The notes: generated by a model not told the origin, from the sequence alone. Positions 22,339 through 32,300 are shown, counted from the stretch's first letter. The stretch: 64,000 nucleotides of DNA from an uncultured Bacteroides sp. (GCA_944322345.1 CALUOO010000014.1:1-64000), one strand, 5' to 3'. Made by a program: numbers and translations.

Positions 22339-22659
22339 ATGAGTAAATTACATATTAAAAAAGGCGATACAGTTTATGTAAATGCGGGTGAAGATAAAGG
22401 CAAAACTGGTCGTGTATTGAAGGTTCTTGTTAAAAAGGAACGTGCCATTGTTGAGGGTATCAATATGGTATCTAAGAGTACAAAACCTAATGCTAAGAAT
22501 CCGCAAGGTGGTATTGTGAAGCAAGAAGCTTCTATCCACATTTCAAACTTGAATCCGGTTGACCCGAAAACTGGTAAAGCAACGCGAGTTGGGAGAAGAA
22601 AAAGTTCTGAAGGAACTTTAGTGCGTTATTCTAAAAAGTCAGGAGAGGAGATTAAGTAA
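22339..22659 (+). CDS. rplX: 50S ribosomal protein L24
   Basis: L24 initiates large-subunit assembly. The 106 residues begin with a KOW motif ([20 protein letters not shown]). Its final base is also the first base of the rplE ATG, so the two are translationally coupled. Confidence 0.97.
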   Translation: MSKLHIKKGDTVYVNAGEDKGKTGRVLKVLVKKERAIVEGINMVSKSTKPNAKNPQGGIVKQEASIHISNLNPVDPKTGKATRVGRRKSSEGTLVRYSKKSGEEIK

Positions 22660-23216
22660 TGAGTAATACTGCAAGTCTAAAGAAAGAATATGCAGAGCGT
22701 ATTGCTCCTGCATTGAAGTCACAATTCCAATATTCTTCTGCAATGCAGGTACCCGTGCTTAAGAAGATTGTGATCAATCAAGGATTGGGTATGGCTGTAG
22801 CCGATAAGAAGATCATTGAAGTTGCAATTAACGAAATGACAGCTATTACTGGTCAGAAAGCTGTAGCTACAATTTCTCGTAAGGATATTGCAAACTTTAA
22901 GCTACGTAAGAAAATGCCTATTGGTGTGATGGTTACTTTGCGTCGTGAGAGAATGTATGAATTCTTGGAGAAATTAATTCGTGTAGCTCTTCCCCGTATT
23001 CGTGACTTTAAAGGCATTGAAAGCAAGTTTGATGGTAGAGGTAACTATACTCTTGGTATTCAAGAACAGATCATCTTCCCGGAAATCAATATTGATAGTA
23101 TAACTAGAATTTTAGGTATGAATATTACTTTTGTAACTTCTGCCCAGACTGACGAGGAAGGTTATGCTTTGTTGAAGGAGTTTGGATTACCGTTTAAAAA
23201 CGCTAAAAAAGATTGA
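22659..23216 (+). CDS. rplE: 50S ribosomal protein L5
   Basis: L5 binds 5S rRNA and contacts P-site tRNA. Its 185 residues include [19 protein letters not shown] and [20 protein letters not shown], conserved in the family. It overlaps rplX by one base and is followed by rpsN after 6 bases. Confidence 0.98.
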   Translation: MSNTASLKKEYAERIAPALKSQFQYSSAMQVPVLKKIVINQGLGMAVADKKIIEVAINEMTAITGQKAVATISRKDIANFKLRKKMPIGVMVTLRRERMYEFLEKLIRVALPRIRDFKGIESKFDGRGNYTLGIQEQIIFPEINIDSITRILGMNITFVTSAQTDEEGYALLKEFGLPFKNAKKD

Positions 23217-23222
23217 TAGAAT

Positions 23223-23522
23223 ATGGCAAAAGAGTCAATGAAAGCACGTGAAGTAAAACGTGCTAAATTAGTAGCCAAGTATGCTGAGAAACGCGCTGCG
23301 TTAAAGAAGATCGTGAGAACTGGAGAACCGGCAGAAGCATACGAAGCTGCACAGAAACTGCAAGCATTACCTAAGAATTCAAATCCGATTCGTATGCATA
23401 ATCGCTGCAAATTGACAGGTCGTCCGAAAGGATATATTCGTCAGTTTGGAATTTCAAGAATTCAGTTCCGCGAAATGGCTTCTAACGGATTGATCCCGGG
23501 TGTAAAAAAAGCAAGCTGGTAA
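23223..23522 (+). CDS. rpsN: 30S ribosomal protein S14 (zinc-free form)
   Basis: S14 assembles late in the 30S head. Its 99 residues are the long form without the CxxC...CxxC zinc ribbon. Only one cysteine ([11 protein letters not shown]) is present. The C-terminal [25 protein letters not shown] is conserved. The missing zinc ligands agree with the zinc-free L36 found further along. Confidence 0.98.
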   Translation: MAKESMKAREVKRAKLVAKYAEKRAALKKIVRTGEPAEAYEAAQKLQALPKNSNPIRMHNRCKLTGRPKGYIRQFGISRIQFREMASNGLIPGVKKASW

Positions 23523-23573
23523 TTATTGTTTAAATATTGTCAGGGTAGTCCTGATTAATTTAATTTATTTTAT

Positions 23574-23969
23574 ATGACTGATCCAATAGCAGATTATTTG
23601 ACGAGGTTACGGAACGCGATTAGCGCAAAACACAGAGTTGTTGAAGTTCCTGCTTCAAATTTGAAAAAAGCGATCACTAAGATCCTTTTTGAAAAAGGCT
23701 ACATCCTTAATTATAAGTTTGTAGAAGATGGTCCTCAGGGCACTATTAAAGTGGCTTTGAAGTATGATTCTGTTAACAAAGTTAACGCAATCAAAAAATT
23801 AGAAAGAGTATCTTCTCCGGGTATGCGTAAGTATACTGGATATAAAGATATGCCGCGTGTAATTAATGGGTTGGGTATTGCTATAATATCTACTTCTAAG
23901 GGTGTAATGACAAACAAAGAAGCTGCTGAGCTAAAGATTGGCGGTGAAGTTTTGTGTTATGTTTATTAA
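23574..23969 (+). CDS. rpsH: 30S ribosomal protein S8
   Basis: S8 binds the central domain of 16S rRNA and is the translational repressor of the spc operon in E. coli. Its 131 residues start MTDPIADYLTRLRNA and end with ISTSKGVMTNKEA...GGEVLCYVY, as expected. The 51-base leader contains a small hairpin TCAGG/CCTGA near 23540, which might serve regulation. Confidence 0.97.
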   Translation: MTDPIADYLTRLRNAISAKHRVVEVPASNLKKAITKILFEKGYILNYKFVEDGPQGTIKVALKYDSVNKVNAIKKLERVSSPGMRKYTGYKDMPRVINGLGIAIISTSKGVMTNKEAAELKIGGEVLCYVY

Positions 23970-23971
23970 TT

Positions 23972-23978
23972 AAGGAGG
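23972..23978 (+). promoter_or_regulatory. Perfect Shine-Dalgarno site before rplF
   Basis: AAGGAGG at 23972-23978 lies 7 bases before the ATG at 23986. It is one of three such sites in the whole ribosomal cluster. Confidence 0.85.
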
Positions 23979-23985
23979 AATAGCA

Positions 23986-24555
23986 ATGTCAAGAATAGGA
24001 AAATTGCCCATTAGTATCCCTGCTGGAGTAACAGTTACTTTGAAGGATAATACGGTTACTGTAAAAGGACCGAAAGGCGAGATGAATCAATATGTTAATC
24101 CTGCTATTAATGTAGCGATTGAGGATGGACATGTTGTGTTGACTGAGAATGAGAATGAAATGCTTGATAATCCGAAGCAAAAACACGCTTTCCACGGTTT
24201 GTATCGTGCGTTGCTTCACAATATGGTTGTTGGTGTTTCTGAAGGTTATAAAAAAGAACTTGAGCTTGTCGGCGTTGGTTACCGTGCTTCTAATCAAGGT
24301 AATATTATAGAGCTGGCTTTAGGTTATACACACAATATTTTCATTCAATTACCTCCTGAGGTAAAAGTTGAAACTAAGTCTGAAAGAAATAAGAATCCTC
24401 TTATTATATTGGAATCATGTGACAAACAGTTGCTTGGTCAAGTTTGCTCAAAAATACGTTCTTTCCGTAAACCTGAGCCATATAAAGGTAAAGGTATTAA
24501 GTTTGTTGGCGAAGTTATTCGTAGAAAGTCTGGTAAATCTGCCGGTGCTAAATAA
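23986..24555 (+). CDS. rplF: 50S ribosomal protein L6
   Basis: L6 lies near the GTPase centre. Its 189 residues contain two repeated alpha/beta domains and the C-terminal signature PEPYKGKGIKFVGEVIRRKSGKS. A strong Shine-Dalgarno site precedes the ATG. rplR follows after 24 bases. Confidence 0.98.
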   Translation: MSRIGKLPISIPAGVTVTLKDNTVTVKGPKGEMNQYVNPAINVAIEDGHVVLTENENEMLDNPKQKHAFHGLYRALLHNMVVGVSEGYKKELELVGVGYRASNQGNIIELALGYTHNIFIQLPPEVKVETKSERNKNPLIILESCDKQLLGQVCSKIRSFRKPEPYKGKGIKFVGEVIRRKSGKSAGAK

Positions 24556-24579
24556 TAATTCATATAAAATTAGAATGTT

Positions 24580-24924
24580 ATGACAACAAAAATAGAAAGA
24601 CGAATTAAAATCAAATATAGAGTACGCAACAAGGTTTCAGGCACTGCTGAGCGTCCTCGTATGAGTGTATTTAGAAGTAATAAGCAAATCTATGTCCAGA
24701 TTATTGATGATTTATCTGGAAAAACTTTGGCTGCTGCTTCTTCTTTGGGCATGACAGAGAAACTTGCTAAGAAAGAACAAGCTGCTAAGGTTGGTGAGCT
24801 GATTGCTAAGAAAGCCCAGGAAGCAGGTATTACAACTGTTGTTTTCGACCGTAATGGTTACTTATATCATGGGAGAGTAAAAGAAGTGGCAGATGCTGCT
24901 CGTAACGGTGGACTTAAATTTTAA
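24580..24924 (+). CDS. rplR: 50S ribosomal protein L18
   Basis: L18 binds 5S rRNA in the central protuberance. Its 114 residues include [20 protein letters not shown] and end [26 protein letters not shown], both typical. rpsE starts 5 bases after its stop. Confidence 0.97.
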   Translation: MTTKIERRIKIKYRVRNKVSGTAERPRMSVFRSNKQIYVQIIDDLSGKTLAAASSLGMTEKLAKKEQAAKVGELIAKKAQEAGITTVVFDRNGYLYHGRVKEVADAARNGGLKF

Positions 24925-24929
24925 TCATT

Positions 24930-25448
24930 ATGGCTGGAGTTAATAATAGAGTTAAGATTACTAATGATATAGAACTGAAAGATAGATTAGTTGCTATTAA
25001 TCGTGTTACTAAGGTAACCAAAGGAGGTAGAACCTTTAGTTTTTCTGCAATTGTAGTTGTAGGTAATGAAGACGGTATTATCGGTTGGGGCCTTGGTAAA
25101 GCAGGTGAAGTAACAGCTGCCATTGCAAAAGGCGTTGAGTCTGCTAAAAAGAATCTGGTTAGAGTCCCTGTTTTGAAAGGTACTGTTCCTCACGAACAAT
25201 CAGCTAAGTTTGGTGGTGCTGAAGTATTTATCAAACCTGCCTCTCATGGTACTGGAGTTGTTGCTGGTGGTGCTATGCGTGCTGTGTTGGAAAGTGTTGG
25301 TGTTACTGATGTCTTGGCTAAATCAAAAGGCTCTTCTAATCCGCACAACTTGGTAAAGGCAACTATTCAAGCCTTGAGTGAAATGCGTGATGCAAGAATG
25401 GTAGCTCAGAACAGAGGTGTGAGTATTGAAAAAGTTTTTAGAGGATAA
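24930..25448 (+). CDS. rpsE: 30S ribosomal protein S5
   Basis: S5 affects decoding accuracy and mRNA unwinding. Its 172 residues include [20 protein letters not shown] and the [15 protein letters not shown] segment. Its stop codon (25446-25448) lies within the Shine-Dalgarno site of rpmD. Confidence 0.98.
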   Translation: MAGVNNRVKITNDIELKDRLVAINRVTKVTKGGRTFSFSAIVVVGNEDGIIGWGLGKAGEVTAAIAKGVESAKKNLVRVPVLKGTVPHEQSAKFGGAEVFIKPASHGTGVVAGGAMRAVLESVGVTDVLAKSKGSSNPHNLVKATIQALSEMRDARMVAQNRGVSIEKVFRG

Positions 25449-25454
25449 GGAGGT
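25447..25454 (+). promoter_or_regulatory. Perfect Shine-Dalgarno site before rpmD
   Basis: AAGGAGGT at 25447-25454 overlaps the rpsE stop codon and ends 3 bases before the rpmD ATG at 25458. The spacing is tighter than the usual 5-9 bases. Confidence 0.8.
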
Positions 25455-25457
25455 AAC

Positions 25458-25634
25458 ATGTCAACTATAAAGATTAAACAAGTTAAGAGTAGAATTGGTG
25501 CTCCGATTGATCAGAAAAGAACACTTGATGCACTGGGACTTCGTAAATTGAACCGTGTGGTTGAGCACGAATGTACTCCTTCAATTCTTGGAATGGTAGA
25601 TAAGGTAAAACACTTGGTTGCCATTGTGAAGTAA
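25458..25634 (+). CDS. rpmD: 50S ribosomal protein L30
   Basis: L30 is a small large-subunit protein of the spc cluster. I translated 58 residues by eye, beginning MSTIKIKQVKSRIG and ending MVDKVKHLVAIVK. The conserved segment TLDALGLRKLNRVVEH is clear. It fills the gap between rpsE and rplO exactly as in other bacteria. Confidence 0.96.
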   Translation: MSTIKIKQVKSRIGAPIDQKRTLDALGLRKLNRVVEHECTPSILGMVDKVKHLVAIVK

Positions 25635-25665
25635 TTATTTGTTGAACAAAAAAGGAAATTACAAT

Positions 25666-26112
25666 ATGAACTTAAGTAATTTAAAACCTGCAGAAGGATC
25701 TACTAAGACAAGAAAAAGAATTGGCCGTGGTGCTGGTTCTGGATTGGGTGGTACTTCTACAAGAGGTCATAAAGGTGCAAAATCAAGATCTGGATATTCT
25801 AAGAAAATTGGTTTTGAAGGTGGTCAGATGCCACTCCAACGCCGAGTTCCTAAATTTGGTTTTAAGAATATCAATCGTGTTGAATATAAAGCTATCAACT
25901 TGGATACAGTACAAAAGCTTGCAGAAGCTAAGAATCTGTCAAAAGTTGGTGTAAGCAATTTTATTGAAGCAGGATTTATTTCTTCAAATCAGTTGGTAAA
26001 AGTATTAGGTAACGGAACTTTGACTAATAAGCTTGAAGTAGAAGCTCATGCATTCTCTAAGTCTGCAATGGCTGCTATTGAAGCTGCTGGTGGAACTGTA
26101 GTAAAACTCTGA
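25666..26112 (+). CDS. rplO: 50S ribosomal protein L15
   Basis: L15 is a late-assembling large-subunit protein. The ATG at 25666 gives the family start MNLSNLKPAEGSTKTRKRIG and 148 residues; an in-frame TTG 27 bases upstream is less likely. The glycine-rich N-terminus (RGAGSGLGGTSTRGHKG) and the GGQMPLQRRVPKFGF segment are conserved. secY follows after 4 bases. Confidence 0.96.
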   Translation: MNLSNLKPAEGSTKTRKRIGRGAGSGLGGTSTRGHKGAKSRSGYSKKIGFEGGQMPLQRRVPKFGFKNINRVEYKAINLDTVQKLAEAKNLSKVGVSNFIEAGFISSNQLVKVLGNGTLTNKLEVEAHAFSKSAMAAIEAAGGTVVKL

Positions 26113-26116
26113 TTCA

Positions 26117-27460
26117 ATGAGAAAAGCTATTGAAACATTAAAAAATATATGGAAGATTGAGGATCTGAGACAACGGATCCTCATCACCATATTGTTTGTA
26201 GCAATTTACCGTTTCGGTTCTTATGTCGTATTGCCGGGAATTAATCCTGCTATGTTGGCAAAATTGCACGAACAGACAAGTGAAGGGCTATTAGCCTTAT
26301 TGAATATGTTCTCTGGAGGAGCATTTTCTAATGCATCTATTTTTGCGTTGGGAATAATGCCTTATATCTCTGCATCTATCGTGATTCAGTTGTTGGGTAT
26401 TGCGGTTCCGTATTTCCAAAAAATGCAACGCGAGGGTGAGAGTGGCAGAAGAAAGATGAACCAATATACTCGTTATTTGACGATTGCAATCTTGCTGGTT
26501 CAGGCCCCTTCTTATTTGCTCAATCTTAAGATGCAGGCTGGACCTTCCTTGAATGCTTCATTAGATTGGACTCTATTTATGATTACCTCTACCATTATCT
26601 TGGCAGCAGGTAGTATGTTTATTTTGTGGCTTGGTGAAAGAATTACTGATAAAGGTATTGGTAATGGTATTTCCTTCATTATCTTGATTGGTATTATTGC
26701 TCGTTTCCCTGATGCTTTGATTCAAGAGGTTGTTTCAAGAGTTGCCAATAAGAGTGGTGGTTTGATTATGTTTATAATCGAAATCGTGTTCTTATTGCTG
26801 GTAATTGCAGCTGCTATTCTGCTGGTTCAAGGTGTACGAAAGATTCCTGTACAATATGCAAAAAGAATTGTTGGAAACAAGCAATATGGAGGTGCTAGAC
26901 AGTATATTCCTTTAAAGGTGAATGCTGCTGGTGTTATGCCTATTATCTTTGCTCAGGCAATTATGTTTATTCCAATTACGTTTATTGGTTTTTCAAATAA
27001 TGTAGAGAATGCAGGTGGTTTCTTGCATGCGTTTACAGATCATACAAGTTTCTGGTATAATTTGGTATTTGCAGTAATGATTATATTGTTCACTTATTTT
27101 TATACTGCAATTACAATCAATCCGACTCAGATGGCTGAAGATATGAAACGGAATAATGGTTTTATTCCGGGAATCAAGCCAGGAAAGCAAACTGCTGAGT
27201 ATATCGATGACATTATGTCTCGTATTACTTTGCCGGGTTCTTTCTTCTTGGCATTGGTTGCAATTATGCCTGCGTTTGCTGGTATTTTTGGTGTGCAAGC
27301 AGGTTTTGCTCAGTTCTTCGGCGGTACATCTTTGTTAATTCTTGTAGGTGTTGTTCTTGATACATTACAGCAAGTAGAAAGTCATCTATTAATGAGACAT
27401 TATGATGGCTTGTTAAAATCTGGACGTATTAAGGGCCGTGCTGGCGTAGCAGCATATTAA
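26117..27460 (+). CDS. secY: Preprotein translocase subunit SecY
   Basis: SecY is the protein-conducting channel of the inner membrane. The 447 residues fit ten transmembrane helices, with the plug-region segment LLNMFSGGAFSNASIFALGIMPYISASI and the cytoplasmic loop GVRKIPVQYAKR. It sits between rplO and map, as in many bacteria. With secE at 1631, two of the three core translocon subunits are in this window. Confidence 0.98.
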   Translation: MRKAIETLKNIWKIEDLRQRILITILFVAIYRFGSYVVLPGINPAMLAKLHEQTSEGLLALLNMFSGGAFSNASIFALGIMPYISASIVIQLLGIAVPYFQKMQREGESGRRKMNQYTRYLTIAILLVQAPSYLLNLKMQAGPSLNASLDWTLFMITSTIILAAGSMFILWLGERITDKGIGNGISFIILIGIIARFPDALIQEVVSRVANKSGGLIMFIIEIVFLLLVIAAAILLVQGVRKIPVQYAKRIVGNKQYGGARQYIPLKVNAAGVMPIIFAQAIMFIPITFIGFSNNVENAGGFLHAFTDHTSFWYNLVFAVMIILFTYFYTAITINPTQMAEDMKRNNGFIPGIKPGKQTAEYIDDIMSRITLPGSFFLALVAIMPAFAGIFGVQAGFAQFFGGTSLLILVGVVLDTLQQVESHLLMRHYDGLLKSGRIKGRAGVAAY

Positions 27461-27474
27461 TTCTTTAAATAGAA

Positions 27475-28272
27475 ATGATATTTCTTAAAACTGAAGATGA
27501 AATAGAACTGCTTCGTCAGAGTAATTTGCTTGTCGGTAAGACATTGGCGGAAGTTGCTAAATGGGTCAAGCCGGGAGTTACCACTGGGCAATTGGATAAA
27601 ATAGCGGAAGAGTTCATTAGAGATAATGGAGCAATTCCAACTTTTAAGGGATTTCCCAACCAATATGGTGATCCATTTCCTGCTTCGATTTGTACATCTG
27701 TAAATGAGCAAGTGGTTCATGGTATTCCGGGAGATATCGTTCTGAAGGACGGTGACATCGTTTCTGTTGATTGCGGAACTTATATGAATGGCTTTTGTGG
27801 CGATTCTGCATATACATTCTGTGTTGGTGAAGTTGAAGATGAAATTCGGAATCTTTTAAAGGTGACTAAAGAAGCTCTTTATATTGGAATTCAGAATGCT
27901 GTACAAGGAAAGAGAATTGGTGATATTGGATATTCTATTCAACAATATTGTGAGTCTCATTCATATGGTGTAGTACGTGAGTTTGTAGGCCATGGAATTG
28001 GGAAGGAAATGCACGAAGATCCTCAGGTTCCTAACTATGGGAAACGAGGTTACGGCACATTGTTGAAAAGAGGACTCTGTATTGCGATTGAACCAATGAT
28101 TACGTTAGGTGATAGGCAAGTTATGATGGAACAGGATGGATGGACAGTAAGAACCCGAGACAGAAAGTGTGCTGCACATTTTGAACATACAGTTGCTGTT
28201 GGAATGGGTGAAGCTGATATTTTATCTTCATTCCAATATGTAGAAGAAGTTTTAGGAGATAAAGCAATATAA
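27475..28272 (+). CDS. map: Type I methionine aminopeptidase
   Basis: This enzyme removes the initiator methionine from new proteins. The 265 residues carry the five metal ligands of the family: the two aspartates of [19 protein letters not shown], the histidine of [12 protein letters not shown], the glutamate of AIEPM and that of FEHTVAV. No N-terminal zinc-finger extension is present. It lies between secY and infA, with 1 base separating it from infA. Confidence 0.97.
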   Translation: MIFLKTEDEIELLRQSNLLVGKTLAEVAKWVKPGVTTGQLDKIAEEFIRDNGAIPTFKGFPNQYGDPFPASICTSVNEQVVHGIPGDIVLKDGDIVSVDCGTYMNGFCGDSAYTFCVGEVEDEIRNLLKVTKEALYIGIQNAVQGKRIGDIGYSIQQYCESHSYGVVREFVGHGIGKEMHEDPQVPNYGKRGYGTLLKRGLCIAIEPMITLGDRQVMMEQDGWTVRTRDRKCAAHFEHTVAVGMGEADILSSFQYVEEVLGDKAI

Positions 28273-28273
28273 T

Positions 28274-28492
28274 ATGGCGAAGCAATCTGCAATAGAACAA
28301 GATGGAGTTATAGTTGAAGCATTGTCAAATGCAATGTTTCGTGTTGAATTAGAAAATGGACATGAGATTACTGCACATATTTCTGGTAAGATGAGAATGC
28401 ACTACATCAAGATATTACCAGGAGATAAAGTCAGAGTTGAAATGTCTCCTTACGACTTATCGAAAGGAAGAATTGTATTTAGATATAAATAA
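28274..28492 (+). CDS. infA: Translation initiation factor IF-1
   Basis: IF-1 occupies the A site during initiation. Its 72 residues form an S1-like OB fold, beginning [22 protein letters not shown] and ending [14 protein letters not shown], both standard. It begins one base after the map stop. Confidence 0.98.
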   Translation: MAKQSAIEQDGVIVEALSNAMFRVELENGHEITAHISGKMRMHYIKILPGDKVRVEMSPYDLSKGRIVFRYK

Positions 28493-28501
28493 AATTAAGA
28501 T

Positions 28502-28618
28502 ATGAAAGTAAGAGCATCATTAAAAAAACGCACGCCAGAATGTAAGATCGTTAGACGTAATGGCCGTTTGTATGTTATTAATAAGAAGAATCCTAAGTAT
28601 AAACAACGTCAAGGATAA
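28502..28618 (+). CDS. rpmJ: 50S ribosomal protein L36 (zinc-free form)
   Basis: L36 is the smallest large-subunit protein. I translated 38 residues by eye, beginning [19 protein letters not shown] and ending KYKQRQG. Of the four zinc ligands of the zinc-binding form (C11, C14, C27, H33), only C14 remains; the others are T, N and Y. It is therefore the zinc-independent type. Its position between infA and rpsM is conserved. Confidence 0.96.
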   Translation: MKVRASLKKRTPECKIVRRNGRLYVINKKNPKYKQRQG

Positions 28619-28650
28619 TTTTCTATTTTTGCAAAAAATTTATTTAGTAT

Positions 28651-29031
28651 ATGGCTATAAGAATAGTTGGTGTAGATTTGCCTCAGAATAAAAGAGGTGA
28701 AATTGCGTTGACCTATGTGTATGGTATAGGTCGCAGTAGTTCAGCTAAGATTTTGGAAAAGGCTGGCGTAGATAAAGATATCAAAGTGAAAGACTGGACA
28801 GATGATCAAGCAGCTAAGATTCGTGAGATTATCGGTGCTGAGTACAAAGTTGAAGGAGATCTTCGTTCTGAAGTACAATTGAACATTAAGAGATTAATGG
28901 ACATTGGTTGTTATCGTGGTGTGCGTCATCGTATTGGCTTGCCTGTAAGAGGTCAAAGCACTAAGAACAATGCACGTACTCGTAAAGGTAGAAAGAAAAC
29001 CGTTGCAAATAAGAAAAAAGCTACTAAATAA
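28651..29031 (+). CDS. rpsM: 30S ribosomal protein S13
   Basis: S13 forms bridges to the 50S subunit from the small-subunit head. Its 126 residues include [21 protein letters not shown] and the C-terminal [17 protein letters not shown]. It starts the alpha-operon part (rpsM-rpsK-rpsD-rpoA-rplQ). Confidence 0.98.
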   Translation: MAIRIVGVDLPQNKRGEIALTYVYGIGRSSSAKILEKAGVDKDIKVKDWTDDQAAKIREIIGAEYKVEGDLRSEVQLNIKRLMDIGCYRGVRHRIGLPVRGQSTKNNARTRKGRKKTVANKKKATK

Positions 29032-29042
29032 TAATTGTTGAT

Positions 29043-29432
29043 ATGGCAAAAAAAACAGTCGCAGCTAAGAAGAGAAACGTGAAAGTTGATGCTAATGGAC
29101 AGTTGCATGTTCATTCATCTTTCAATAATATTATTGTTTCTCTTGCAAACAGTGAAGGGCAGATTATTTCGTGGTCATCTGCTGGTAAGATGGGATTTAG
29201 AGGTTCTAAGAAGAACACTCCTTATGCAGCTCAAATGGCTGCTCAAGATTGTGCAAAAGTAGCGTACGATCTTGGTCTGAGAAAGGTAAAAGCTTATGTA
29301 AAGGGTCCGGGTAACGGACGTGAGTCTGCTATTAGAACTGTTCATGGAGCTGGTATTGAAGTTACTGAAATTATTGATGTAACTCCACTTCCTCACAATG
29401 GTTGTCGTCCTCCAAAAAGACGTAGAGTTTAA
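29043..29432 (+). CDS. rpsK: 30S ribosomal protein S11
   Basis: S11 lies on the 30S platform near the mRNA exit and the Shine-Dalgarno helix. Its 129 residues contain [19 protein letters not shown] and end [16 protein letters not shown], the family signature. A 115-base gap without a gene follows, where S4-dependent control could act. Confidence 0.98.
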   Translation: MAKKTVAAKKRNVKVDANGQLHVHSSFNNIIVSLANSEGQIISWSSAGKMGFRGSKKNTPYAAQMAAQDCAKVAYDLGLRKVKAYVKGPGNGRESAIRTVHGAGIEVTEIIDVTPLPHNGCRPPKRRRV

Positions 29433-29547
29433 TTTACCTTTTTATAAAAATGATCTTGATTTTGTTTTTGGATTGCATTAAATTCTTCTCTGTAATCGCG
29501 GCTGCAACAAATTAAGTTCATGAATAAACAATTAAATTTTAGAAAAA

Positions 29548-30153
29548 ATGGCTAGATATACTGGACCAAAATCAAGAATCGCCCGTAAGTTTGGTGAGGG
29601 AATTTTTGGAGCTGATAAAGTTTTATCAAAGAAGAATTATCCTCCTGGACAACATGGAAATTCTAGAAAAAGAAAAACTTCTGAATATGGTGTGCAACTT
29701 CGCGAAAAGCAGAAAGCAAAATACACTTATGGAGTTTTGGAAAAACAATTCCGCAATTTGTTTGAGAAAGCCGCTACAGCAAAAGGTATTACCGGTGAGG
29801 TGCTTTTGCAATTGTTAGAGGGGCGTCTTGACAATGTTGTTTACCGTTTAGGTATTGCTCCTACTCGTGCTGCTGCTCGTCAGTTGGTAAGCCACAAACA
29901 TATTACAGTAGATGGTGAAGTGGTAAATATTCCTTCTTATGCAGTAAAACCGGGACAACTGATTGGTGTTCGTGAAAGATCTAAATCTTTGGAAGTTATT
30001 GCTAATTCGCTTGCAGGTTTCAATCACAGTAAATATCCTTGGTTGGAGTGGGATGAAACTTCAAAGGTAGGTAAAATGCTGCACGTGCCTGAAAGAGCAG
30101 ACATTCCTGAGAACATTAAAGAACATTTGATCGTTGAATTGTATTCTAAATAA
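29548..30153 (+). CDS. rpsD: 30S ribosomal protein S4 (no zinc cysteines)
   Basis: S4 nucleates 30S assembly, and in some bacteria represses the alpha operon. Its 201 residues show the S4 RNA-binding domain ([31 protein letters not shown], read in parts). The N-terminal zinc cysteines of some S4 proteins are absent. The leader from 29433 contains no gene. Confidence 0.98.
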   Translation: MARYTGPKSRIARKFGEGIFGADKVLSKKNYPPGQHGNSRKRKTSEYGVQLREKQKAKYTYGVLEKQFRNLFEKAATAKGITGEVLLQLLEGRLDNVVYRLGIAPTRAAARQLVSHKHITVDGEVVNIPSYAVKPGQLIGVRERSKSLEVIANSLAGFNHSKYPWLEWDETSKVGKMLHVPERADIPENIKEHLIVELYSK

Positions 30154-30164
30154 TAATTAATTTC

Positions 30165-31157
30165 ATGGCGATATTAGCATTTCAAAAACCTGATAAAGTA
30201 TTGATGTTGGAAGCGGATTCTAAGTTCGGCAAGTTCGAATTTCGTCCGTTGGAACCGGGTTTTGGTATTACTGTCGGTAATGCATTACGCCGTATCCTTC
30301 TTTCATCATTGGAAGGTTTTGCCATCACAACCATCAGAATTGAGGGTGTGGAGCATGAGTTTTCCAGTGTTCCAGGTGTAAAGGAGGATGTTACCAACAT
30401 TATCTTGAATTTGAAGCAAGTAAGATTCAAGCAAATAGTTGAAGAATTCGAGAGCGAGAAAGTAAGCATCACTGTTGAGAATTCCACTGAATTTAAAGCA
30501 GGTGACATTGGTAAATATTTGACTGGATTTGAAGTGTTAAATCCGGAATTAGTTATTTGTCATTTAGATTCTAAGTCAACTATGCAGATTGATATTACTA
30601 TTAACAAAGGTCGTGGTTATGTTCCTGCTGATGAAAATCGCGAATACTGCACCGATGTTAATGTAATTCCAATCGATTCTATTTATACTCCGATACGTAA
30701 TGTCAAGTATGCCGTAGAGAATTTCCGTGTAGAACAGAAAACAGACTATGAAAAATTGATACTTGAGATTACGACGGACGGTTCTATACATCCGAAAGAA
30801 GCTCTGAAAGAGGCTGCGAAAATTCTGATTTATCATTTCATGCTGTTCTCTGACGAAAAGATTACTCTTGAGAACAATGATACGGATGGCAATGAAGAAT
30901 TTGATGAAGAAGTATTACACATGCGTCAGTTGCTGAAGACTAAGCTTGTTGATATGGATTTGTCTGTTCGTGCTTTGAACTGCTTGAAAGCGGCAGATGT
31001 TGAAACTCTCGGCGATTTGGTTCAGTTTAATAAGACTGACCTTTTGAAGTTCAGAAACTTCGGAAAGAAGTCACTCACTGAGCTTGATGATTTACTGGAA
31101 AATCTGAACTTATCGTTTGGAACCGATATTTCTAAATATAAATTAGATAAAGAATAA
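30165..31157 (+). CDS. rpoA: DNA-directed RNA polymerase subunit alpha
   Basis: Alpha dimerises to start polymerase assembly, and its C-terminal domain contacts UP elements and activators. Its 330 residues show the N-terminal domain ([20 protein letters not shown]) and a C-terminal helix-hairpin-helix domain ([19 protein letters not shown]...FGKKSLTEL). It lies between rpsD and rplQ, with a 3-base gap to rplQ. Confidence 0.99.
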   Translation: MAILAFQKPDKVLMLEADSKFGKFEFRPLEPGFGITVGNALRRILLSSLEGFAITTIRIEGVEHEFSSVPGVKEDVTNIILNLKQVRFKQIVEEFESEKVSITVENSTEFKAGDIGKYLTGFEVLNPELVICHLDSKSTMQIDITINKGRGYVPADENREYCTDVNVIPIDSIYTPIRNVKYAVENFRVEQKTDYEKLILEITTDGSIHPKEALKEAAKILIYHFMLFSDEKITLENNDTDGNEEFDEEVLHMRQLLKTKLVDMDLSVRALNCLKAADVETLGDLVQFNKTDLLKFRNFGKKSLTELDDLLENLNLSFGTDISKYKLDKE

Positions 31158-31160
31158 AAG

Positions 31161-31649
31161 ATGAGACATAATAAGAAATTCAACCATTTAGGTCGTACGG
31201 CTTCTCACAGAAATGCGATGTTGGCTAATATGGCATGTTCTTTGATTAAGCATAAGAGAATTACTACGACTGTTGCAAAGGCTAAAGCTTTGAAGAAGTT
31301 TGTTGAGCCTTTGATTACAAGATCTAAAGATGACACTACCAATTCACGTCGTGTTGTATTTAGCAACTTGCAAGATAAAATTGCCGTAACTGAATTGTTT
31401 AAGGAAATCTCCGTTAAGATTGCTGATCGTCCGGGTGGTTATACTCGTATTATCAAGACTGGTAATCGTTTGGGTGATAATGCTGCAATGTGCTTCATTG
31501 AGTTGGTTGACTACAATGAAAACATGGCTAAAGAGAAAGTGGCTAAGAAAGCAACTCGTACTCGTCGTTCTAAGAAGAGTGCAGCAGCTGCTGCTCCTGC
31601 TGCTGAAGCACCTGCTAGCGAAGAGCCGAAAGCTGAATCAGCTGAATAA
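31161..31649 (+). CDS. rplQ: 50S ribosomal protein L17 with Ala-rich tail
   Basis: L17 lies near the tunnel exit. The 162 residues comprise the usual core of about 120 ([20 protein letters not shown]...) plus a C-terminal tail of roughly 40 residues. The tail goes from Lys/Arg-rich to Ala/Glu/Pro-rich and looks disordered, an extension seen in Bacteroidetes-type L17. It is the last gene of the ribosomal protein run. Confidence 0.97.
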   Translation: MRHNKKFNHLGRTASHRNAMLANMACSLIKHKRITTTVAKAKALKKFVEPLITRSKDDTTNSRRVVFSNLQDKIAVTELFKEISVKIADRPGGYTRIIKTGNRLGDNAAMCFIELVDYNENMAKEKVAKKATRTRRSKKSAAAAAPAAEAPASEEPKAESAE

Positions 31650-31670
31650 TCCAATTATTCTATCAGATAG

Positions 31671-31703
31671 AAAAGGTCGTTCTTTAAAGGACGGCCTTTT
31701 TTT
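31671..31703 (+). terminator. Terminator of the ribosomal protein cluster
   Basis: AAAAGGTCGTTCT (31671-31683) pairs with AGGACGGCCTTTT, with two G-U pairs and a 4-base loop TTAA, followed by a run of T. It ends the S10-spc-alpha transcript. Confidence 0.9.
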
Positions 31704-31772
31704 ATTCTGCTTATTTATACTAAAGTAATATTAAAAGAGTTTAGAGATACTCAGGTCTGGATGATATTCTTT

Positions 31773-31780
31773 TATCTTTG
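31773..31780 (+). promoter_or_regulatory. Promoter -7 element before the 31793 gene
   Basis: TATCTTTG is an exact TAnnTTTG match just upstream of the ATG at 31793. Transcription would start around 31787, leaving a very short leader. No -33 element is obvious. Confidence 0.55.
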
Positions 31781-31792
31781 CCCTCCGAAGAA

Positions 31793-32191
31793 ATGGTGAA
31801 GTCTTTAAAACTGATATGGTTTGTATTGTGGGCTGTTGTTTTGATTAACATAGTGAGCCATGTTTCCATTGATGCAATGGAATGGGGAAAGTGTGTCAAT
31901 GCAGTTTCTCTGGTAGAACATCAGATTGATGTTGCCGGCAATCCTTCTTCGTCATCTGAAGCAGAACTGGTTAATATTTTACCGACCTATCAGTCGGTTG
32001 TATCTCGCATCCAGCGGGTACAGACCGATGAATATTTTTCTGTTTTAAAACGTGTTTTACAACAAATAGCTTATTGGGAGAGTTCCTTGTCGTTGCACTC
32101 GGAACGTATATACCCATCTACTGTTTCCTGTTATTATTGTCATCCGGTAAGTGAATATTATGTATTCGCTTTAAGACATATTATTATATAG
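31793..32191 (+). CDS. Hypothetical protein with N-terminal membrane segment
   Basis: I do not recognise this protein. The 132 residues begin MVKSLKLIWFVLWAVVLIN, a signal peptide or single transmembrane helix at about residues 5-24. The rest is polar, with a YYCHP motif near the C-terminus. The ATG at 31793 is preferred because the in-frame TTG upstream falls inside the promoter element. The next gene starts 110 bases downstream and also encodes a small membrane protein, so the pair may share a transcript. Confidence 0.6.
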   Translation: MVKSLKLIWFVLWAVVLINIVSHVSIDAMEWGKCVNAVSLVEHQIDVAGNPSSSSEAELVNILPTYQSVVSRIQRVQTDEYFSVLKRVLQQIAYWESSLSLHSERIYPSTVSCYYCHPVSEYYVFALRHIII

Positions 32192-32300
32192 GAGAGTCTA
32201 TACTTTTTCTGTGAGATTCTTTTTATTTACTCAGGCTATTGTATTTGTAACGGTGTTTACGGATAGTGTAGTTTGTCGAATTTTTAAACTTTACAATGAT

